The notes under the pieces are model-generated. The model searched no databases, was not told the origin of the DNA, and saw only the letters and a program-made list of their open reading frames with translations. The translations under genes and the position numbers were made by a program. From Candidatus Cloacimonadota bacterium (lineage in GTDB: Bacteria > Cloacimonadota > Cloacimonadia > Cloacimonadales > PWNZ01), in the NCBI GenBank assembly GCA_003564155.1, contig PWOA01000032.1, forward strand, positions 1 to 32,322: a stretch of DNA of 32,322 nucleotides. Reading direction: 5' to 3'. Positions 27,001 through 32,322 of this stretch are shown one piece after another (position 1 is the first letter of the stretch; each line of letters begins with the position of its first letter).

Positions 27001-30000
27001 TGATAAATGGCAAATAAAATCAGTAGATTTTAGTTTTACATATAATTCTTATGATCCGGTAACATATGTATCAATGTTTGGCGAAATGTCAGCTAAACCT
27101 TATTTTGCAGAACAGCATTTACTTACCGTAAACGAACCTGTTGCAAATGAAGGTACTATTTCTGCTGATGGAATTGAGCTGACTTATGATAATCAAATTT
27201 TTGATAAGTTATATGATACCGGTTATGAAGTAGAGTTAACAGTAGAAGCTAATGCCGGTTGGAGATTCTTAGATTGGTCAGTAGTCGGTGTAGAACCAGG
27301 CGACTGGAATGTAGTAGATGGTATTCTTACAGTTACTATGACCGATAATGCTGAAGTAACAGCTAATTTCCAGAAAACTTACGATCTGACATTATATGTA
27401 GATCCGGAAGGTGCAGGTGAGATTGAAGATAATGAATCAGTTACCATGAATTTATATCCTGAAATTCATACTTTTGATGAAGGTCATGATTTAATATTGC
27501 ATGCTCTACCGGCAGATGATACTCAATGGATTTTTGACTATTGGATGGTAAATGGGGTTCAAGAAAATGATCTAGCTCTTACCATATCAATGGATGAAGA
27601 TATTGAGATTACAGCCCATTTTGCTAAATTAGTCCAATTAATAACTGCGGTAGATCCTGTTTTAAATAATGACAATCATGAAATTAATGTACTTTCACCA
27701 TTGCCTGCTCATTATGAAGACAACGGAGATATCTATTATAGAGAAGGAACAACAGTTGAATTAGAGGCTCTTGCCGTCGATCAATATTGGAAGTTTACTC
27801 AGTTTATAGTGGCACGTGACGATAGAACCCCTATAACTATTGAAGCAGAAGATGTAATATTCTTTTCGGTAGATATGATAAATGCCGACGTAGTTACAGT
27901 AACTGCAGAATTCTTTAAATGGGTCACTTTTGCAGAGCATGTAAACGGTGACGGCAGTATTGAAAACTTATCGTTTAATGCTGACCCACAAGAGATTGAA
28001 GGAGATGATCATTATCTACAAGGTACTCGTGTTACAGCTACAGCAGTAGCCGACAATGATTGGCGATTTATGCAATGGACCATTGATGAAAATGGAGATC
28101 TCTATGACCTATATGAAGCTAATTTAGATATTACTCTTAAAGAAAATACTGAAGTTGAAGCAATCTTTTATGAAGAGTTTGATCTTCATGTTATGCAAGA
28201 TGGCGACGGTGATGGTATTGTTGAATTAAATGAAGTTGAGATAGAACTCCCTTACAACGCAGCTCATGTAGATCAAGTTAAACTTGAAGCTTTCACAGCT
28301 GATAATTCCCGTTTTGTTAAATGGGTAATTAATGGTGAAGATGTTTGGGATGAAGTAGTAACACTGGATATGAATATTGATATTACAGCAGTTGCACATT
28401 TCCGTCCTGAAGGCGACTTTATTCTTACAGTCGTAGAAGAACCGGAAGCCGGTGGAACTGTATCAGTAGATCCAGATCGATATGATTTTATTGAGGATAT
28501 TCAAGTAACACTTACAGCTCATCCGGATTATGAAGAAGGCTTCGTATTTGACCGTTGGGAAGTACGTTATGAAGATGAGGGAGCTATCCTAAGAACAGTT
28601 GAAGATGAGTTGGACATAACAGTTACAATGTATGAAGATAAGCATGTTACTGCCTATTTTACCGACGATACCCGTACTGTAACTATAGCCATAGATGCTT
28701 ATCCGGAGGGATGGGCTCCTGCAGACTTAAATGATGTCGGTGCTATATTGATCAACTCGGAAATCACAGAACACGATCAAGTTCTTACCTTCAAAGCAGG
28801 CAGAACTATTGATGTAGCATCTCAAACTTATGATGGCTGGAGTTTTGACAGCTGGAAAGTGGTCAGAACCGATTCTCAAACTGAATATTATGATGTCGAA
28901 GGTCTCATTGTAGAAGAAAATAAGACGATTACTGCTTATTTTATAAAAATGCATGAATTCAGTGCGGTTGTAATACCGGAAGATGCCGGGACTATTGATT
29001 TTACCGTAGAACCTGAAGCAGATGAGTATGTACATGACACAGAAGTTACAATGTTGGCTGAAGCTGAAGCCGGTTGGAGATTTGATAATTGGATAATAAA
29101 TGGTCAGCCTTATTCAAATTCAGGTGTAACTATCAATGTTACAGAACCTATTGATGCGGAAGCTCATTTTGTTAAAACTTTTGATTTAACAATTAATGAA
29201 CCTACGCACGGGGATATTGTTGTTGAAGGTGTTATTCTTCTGCCTGGAGATTATGATAACGGTATATGGACCGATACTTATGATATAGATACCTATGTAG
29301 AAATCAATATGGCAGGTCTTGATCCCGACCAATATGTTTATGATCATTGGTATATAGAATGGGAAATAGATGGAGATCCGAAATCGGAAAGAGTATATAC
29401 TCAATTATACAATGTAAAAATGACAGCTGATAAAAAGGTTACAGTTGATGTCAGGGAATTATTTGAGTTGACAACAGTTGTCGATCCTATTGAAGATCCC
29501 GCAGCCGGTTATATAACCGTCGTTCCTGAACAAGATAAATATCGTGATGGTACGGAAGTTACCTTAACAGCTTCAGCTAATGAAGGCTGGAGGTTTGATA
29601 AATGGATTATTGACGGTGACCAAAAAGATGACATAGAAACCACATATACTATTGGCGGGGATGTAACTGCTACAGCCCATTTTGTGGATGTAAGTGATCT
29701 TACTTTAGCAATTTTACCTGTAGGTTCAGGCGAAATCCACGATAATGATGGTCTAATGAATCCGGAACAGACTCATAGATATAATGTAGGTGAAGAAGTA
29801 GAATTGACAGCGATTCCTGATCAGGGTTGGCGATTTGACAAGTGGGAAGTAGATGGTGAACCAGTAGAAGATGTTGAAGGTGTTATTACTATCATTATGG
29901 ACACTGACAAGACTGCGACTGCTTATTTCATCGAACAGTTCGAACTGACTGTTCATGATCCAGCTTATGCTACTATATATGTCAATGGAACCGAAGTTGA

Positions 30001-32322
30001 TGGTCTTTATGTAGAGAAATATGACATAGATACTGTAGTTGAACTTACAGTAGAAGTTGATGAACCTACTAAATGGGTTTTTGCATGGTGGTTAGTCGAT
30101 GCAGCAACAGAGACAGATTACCCACTTCATGTTACCATGGATGACAATAAAGTGGTTTCTGCAGAGTTTGACCGATTACGCAAATTAACAATTATAGATC
30201 CTGAAGAAGCCGGTACCATAGAAATCGTTTCTCCTGAGGATATTCCTTATTATGTCGGTAATGATTATTACTTTATAGACGGTACTGATGTCACTTTAAT
30301 TGCTGAAGCTAATGAAGAGGAATTCTGGCGTTTTGACAAATGGGTATTTGATGTTACCCGAGAAGATGAATCCGTGTATGAAGAGAAGCAAACATTAGCT
30401 GAAGTTACCTTTACAATGGATGAGAATAAAGATATTGTCTACGGAGAAGCTCATTTCTTGAAACTATATCAATTAACAACAATTATTGAGCCCGAAGGAG
30501 CCGGAACAATTGAAGTAACTCCCGATACTCCCGACTATATTGACGGTGATCATCATTATTACTTTGAAGGTACAAATATAACCTTGAATGCCGACTTTAA
30601 CTCTGGATGGAGATTTGATTATTGGATAGCTGATGGTGATTTAGATCCTGAAGATCCGAGTTTAGTCTATATCACAATGAATGACGACACTGAGGTTACA
30701 GCAGTATTCATAGAAGAGCGTCAGTTAACAGTTAATGTTGAAGGAATGGGGGATGTACAACTTACTCCCGACGCTATCAACCAAAATGGTGAAGTATACT
30801 ACTATTTAGATGGTGATGTAGTTACCTTAGAAGCAACACCTGCAGAAGATTGGTTATTTGTTATTTGGGAATATGCTGACGGACAAGAGATTGATCCTAT
30901 CGAAGACCATCCTTATACGATTGAACTTACGATGGACGATGACAAAGAAGTTGTAGCTGTATTCCGTGAACTTGAGGAGTTCGATTTGATTACTGCAGTT
31001 GCAGAAGGATCTGAAGGTTGGGGTACAACCGATCCTGTTCCGGGAACTCATACATATCAAGAATTTTCGGAAAAGACAATAACAGCTATTCCTGAAGCAG
31101 ATTATCGTTTCTATAAATGGGTAATTGATGGTGAAGATGTATACGAAGCCGAGACTAGCATAACAATAACCCATGATATTACGGCAACTGCGTATTTCCG
31201 TGAACCTTTCGATTATGAATTGTTTATAGCAGTTTATCCCGAAGGTGCAGGTAATATTTTGGATGCCGACCATGAAATCTTAGATTTGCATGTTGCATAC
31301 CCTTACGAGGAACATGCCATAGCCGAATTGAATGCTGAAGCTACTGAAGCATGGCTCTTTAGTCACTGGGATGTATACGGCGATGTCTATTATGAAGTTA
31401 ATGATACTAATATTCAGATAACTATGACAGACGATGTTACCGTTACAGCACATTATATTAAACTTCATCAGCTGACCATGACCGTATATCCTGATATGGA
31501 AGCCGGAGAAATGGAAATAGCTTCAATTGACCCTGATCCGATAGATGACAACGATGTTGTTTATTATAAAGATGGTACTGAAGTTGAAATAGCTGCAAGA
31601 GCTAAATCCGGATGGTCTTTAATACACTGGTATGTCGATGATGAGATGATTGAGACGGAAGGATCGTTTATAACTGTAACTATGCTAGACGATACTGAAG
31701 TCACTGCAGTATTTGAGAGAGAACGTAATCTTATGATGGCAGTTGCTGAAGAGGGAAGCGGAACTACACAACCTGCAGTTGATGAAGAACCTTATATCTA
31801 TTTACATGGCGAAGAAATTGAAATTGAAGCATTTGCTGCAGATAGATGGATTTTCAGCCACTGGAATATTGTCAGAGCTACCGGTGTTTCTTATACTGAC
31901 AACTCAAGAGTTATGACATTAACAATGAATCAAGATAAAACAGCTACAGCAGTCTTCTTACCATTATACGAAGTAACTACTCGTGTAATTCCAGAAGATG
32001 CAGATACGGAAGAATATGAAATAATAGAAATTCTTACCGATCCAACACAAGACAATCTGTTTGTTGTAGGCACCGAGGTTGAGTTGGTAATGACCGAAGC
32101 TCCGGAAGGCTGGAGATTCTTAGAATGGTCAGTAGCCGGTGTAGAAGCAGGCGAAGAAGCAGGCGACTGGCATGTAGTAGATGGTGTTCTTACCCTTACT
32201 ATGACCAATGATGCTGAAGTTACTGCTCGCTTCCAGAAAACTTATGAGTTAACAGTTGCTCAGATTGGTGAAGGTGATTTCACAGTAGATCCTCATAATG
32301 GTTATCCGTATGTATACGATGA
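24095..32322 (+). CDS. Giant secreted InlB-type repeat protein (3' truncated by window)
   Basis: The frame is open from ATG 24095 (strong site AGGAGGAAAG) to the window end, 2742 codons with no stop and no TGA. Residues 1 to about 35 are a signal peptide (basic start, FLTFLILSFILILPAQG, cleavage near NAQ). The rest is about 31 tandem modules of roughly 86 residues plus the start of another. A typical module reads Y-D-L-T-V, then GeGT..P..G.H.Y, G..V.LTA, GWRFDKWEV, and V-T-M-x-x-D-x-x-V-T-A-x-F. This matches the divergent InlB B-repeat or bacterial-repeat type of beta-rich adhesin module. The protein is very rich in Asp and Glu, and I saw no cysteine codon. It is probably a surface fibre or adhesin, exported by Sec and perhaps type IX secretion. 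The C-terminus, where a sorting domain would be, lies outside the window. Confidence 0.9.
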   Translation, partial: MSLSRLVKIVKSGKLFLTFLILSFILILPAQGNAQEYNLTFGLVNADTDVPEEAGTISVSIYDAVGEEWGDWQVVAVEDPLTLDEDTEVTVKAESDPGWRFDKWVVDPDVYLEDDGVITLVMTEDFHVDALFKETHTLTVRTRDMFDQHAEGSSYISIDGVSYSLPSGGRVMTFDKYDVYPAVTEVELIADAREGWEFFKWKIRREEGVNYESSAATIPVDMDDEIIATAHFKKIQTLTLSHDDLAGNIDIISVDPPDAEIDAATYYKTTVLNGDITAVTLEATANPGWRFDKWEVEPEDLGVVNNNEVTVTMADDVEVIAHFIQQFDLEIVKVGEGTVAPVVGTHTYDSGEQVTLIADDDDANFIFDHWLIEKAGDEDIISVKTINVTMSDDVTATAHFLERFSFTYNVSPQEAEGDVNIVVSPDPHEVSDQNGLINYYKDGTVVTIEAIDVPGWEFDKWEVNGADVTDNPAEIAMTENVNVTAEFIQTYDLTVAGIGQMGTLEIVRSTFFQDLTLEHTVPEVGATYYNRILSEGSANDDYKRTGITYDVGVDYAFSHWKVIEDGANVDIDAHDSYEIHQNGYLLISDNEDPLSGHDFTAKHVEVEAVVYKMYDLTRVEEGNGTISPTLVDGFVSGDRYSEGSEVVIEAVAENSWRFDRWEVNPENLGVVDGNEVTVTMNADIEVTAYFVEQYNLEVTKVGEGTTTPEPGIHPYDVGDQVLLTANAAEGWAFVHWMIDGVIEEDSQFILTMDSPKNAEAVFGRKRYLTTNYNDQEGSVVVSPLPEGEEPDEYYIDGTEVTLEATPIGDFIFHYWEVVTPLTTYTMDNPIETITMATNKIVTAHFIQGYELTIEVVGEGTTDPIPGVYIYETGELVTIQAIPDDGWMFDRWEVDSEIWDDIDGAISVVMDAHKTATAFFVRAYDLNVLAPEGQGTTDPDQGSHEYAAGSLVPVEAFPHIDEVAGEYWRFDKWQIKSVDFSFTYNSYDPVTYVSMFGEMSAKPYFAEQHLLTVNEPVANEGTISADGIELTYDNQIFDKLYDTGYEVELTVEANAGWRFLDWSVVGVEPGDWNVVDGILTVTMTDNAEVTANFQKTYDLTLYVDPEGAGEIEDNESVTMNLYPEIHTFDEGHDLILHALPADDTQWIFDYWMVNGVQENDLALTISMDEDIEITAHFAKLVQLITAVDPVLNNDNHEINVLSPLPAHYEDNGDIYYREGTTVELEALAVDQYWKFTQFIVARDDRTPITIEAEDVIFFSVDMINADVVTVTAEFFKWVTFAEHVNGDGSIENLSFNADPQEIEGDDHYLQGTRVTATAVADNDWRFMQWTIDENGDLYDLYEANLDITLKENTEVEAIFYEEFDLHVMQDGDGDGIVELNEVEIELPYNAAHVDQVKLEAFTADNSRFVKWVINGEDVWDEVVTLDMNIDITAVAHFRPEGDFILTVVEEPEAGGTVSVDPDRYDFIEDIQVTLTAHPDYEEGFVFDRWEVRYEDEGAILRTVEDELDITVTMYEDKHVTAYFTDDTRTVTIAIDAYPEGWAPADLNDVGAILINSEITEHDQVLTFKAGRTIDVASQTYDGWSFDSWKVVRTDSQTEYYDVEGLIVEENKTITAYFIKMHEFSAVVIPEDAGTIDFTVEPEADEYVHDTEVTMLAEAEAGWRFDNWIINGQPYSNSGVTINVTEPIDAEAHFVKTFDLTINEPTHGDIVVEGVILLPGDYDNGIWTDTYDIDTYVEINMAGLDPDQYVYDHWYIEWEIDGDPKSERVYTQLYNVKMTADKKVTVDVRELFELTTVVDPIEDPAAGYITVVPEQDKYRDGTEVTLTASANEGWRFDKWIIDGDQKDDIETTYTIGGDVTATAHFVDVSDLTLAILPVGSGEIHDNDGLMNPEQTHRYNVGEEVELTAIPDQGWRFDKWEVDGEPVEDVEGVITIIMDTDKTATAYFIEQFELTVHDPAYATIYVNGTEVDGLYVEKYDIDTVVELTVEVDEPTKWVFAWWLVDAATETDYPLHVTMDDNKVVSAEFDRLRKLTIIDPEEAGTIEIVSPEDIPYYVGNDYYFIDGTDVTLIAEANEEEFWRFDKWVFDVTREDESVYEEKQTLAEVTFTMDENKDIVYGEAHFLKLYQLTTIIEPEGAGTIEVTPDTPDYIDGDHHYYFEGTNITLNADFNSGWRFDYWIADGDLDPEDPSLVYITMNDDTEVTAVFIEERQLTVNVEGMGDVQLTPDAINQNGEVYYYLDGDVVTLEATPAEDWLFVIWEYADGQEIDPIEDHPYTIELTMDDDKEVVAVFRELEEFDLITAVAEGSEGWGTTDPVPGTHTYQEFSEKTITAIPEADYRFYKWVIDGEDVYEAETSITITHDITATAYFREPFDYELFIAVYPEGAGNILDADHEILDLHVAYPYEEHAIAELNAEATEAWLFSHWDVYGDVYYEVNDTNIQITMTDDVTVTAHYIKLHQLTMTVYPDMEAGEMEIASIDPDPIDDNDVVYYKDGTEVEIAARAKSGWSLIHWYVDDEMIETEGSFITVTMLDDTEVTAVFERERNLMMAVAEEGSGTTQPAVDEEPYIYLHGEEIEIEAFAADRWIFSHWNIVRATGVSYTDNSRVMTLTMNQDKTATAVFLPLYEVTTRVIPEDADTEEYEIIEILTDPTQDNLFVVGTEVELVMTEAPEGWRFLEWSVAGVEAGEEAGDWHVVDGVLTLTMTNDAEVTARFQKTYELTVAQIGEGDFTVDPHNGYPYVYD
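24380..32322 (+). repeat. Array of about 31 diverged InlB-like modules
   Basis: The core G/x-W-x-F-x-x-W recurs about every 257 bases. Well-preserved examples are GWRFDKW near 24389, 24958, 29588 and 29824 (the last coded as QGWRFDKW). Weaker ones include QYWKFTQF near 27787 and NSRFVKW near 28307. Most modules are strongly diverged from each other, but some pairs are close, for example 27257-27390 with 32108-32253, and 24957-25105 with 26054-26200. Old expansion with later local duplication or gene conversion is inferred. Confidence 0.8.

Noticed and set aside
25079-32208. Minus-strand frames of 60-140 codons opposite the giant gene
   Set aside because: They are antisense shadows of the acidic repeats, without ribosome binding sites or recognisable families.
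1-32322. Wholesale recoding of UGA as glycine (genetic code 25)
   Set aside because: Only one internal TGA occurs in several thousand codons here. rplA and hisS end in TGA at the normal protein length, and the sequences past those stops do not resemble the families.
24380-32322. CRISPR array
   Set aside because: The periodicity is about 257 bases, in frame and protein-coding, with diverged copies and no short identical repeats.

Overview
The window is a low-GC chromosomal segment from an uncultured-type bacterium, probably of the FCB superphylum and perhaps Cloacimonadota-like. The lineage call is an inference. It rests on a YPNPFNP-type C-terminal sorting domain on an exported protein, Asp/Glu-rich InlB-type repeats in a giant exported protein, and the flavour of the informational genes. 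A large Alu-containing SRP RNA is unusual for such a Gram-negative lineage.

Positions 1-15401 (+ strand) hold a fused beta and str cluster of translation and transcription genes: the 3' end of tuf, rpmG, tRNA-Trp(CCA), secE, nusG, rplK, rplA, rplJ, rplL, rpoB, rpoC, rpsL, rpsG and fusA. These make the SecYEG subunit SecE, the elongation factor NusG, the L11/L1/L10/L12 stalk proteins, the beta and beta' subunits of RNA polymerase, S12, S7 and EF-G. Two things are odd. rpoB is interrupted by a single in-frame TGA at 6096-6098, exactly where a conserved glycine is expected, and the rest of the gene is intact. EF-G carries about 24 extra residues in its GTPase domain and has lost the usual domain IV signature sequences.

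Positions 15629-18840 (+ strand) carry prmC (release-factor methyltransferase), murA (first step of peptidoglycan synthesis) and an NAD-dependent nucleotide-sugar epimerase. A strong hairpin at 18846-18888 then separates them from the convergent minus-strand block. That block, read from right to left, is a large SRP RNA with an extended -10 promoter, hisS, an exported kelch-like protein with a type IX-type sorting domain, and a solitary groES behind a CIRCE-like operator.

From 22958 to 24094 there is over 1.1 kb without a convincing gene. It holds an imperfect duplicated 35-bp element, nested inverted repeats and a possible small coupled ORF. From 24095 a single reading frame stays open to the end of the window (at least 2742 codons). 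It encodes a secreted, very acidic protein made of about 31 tandem modules of roughly 86 residues, each with a G-W-x-F-x-x-W core. TGA is the apparent stop of only two genes here (rplA and hisS). No internal TGA other than the one in rpoB was found, so wholesale recoding of UGA is unlikely.
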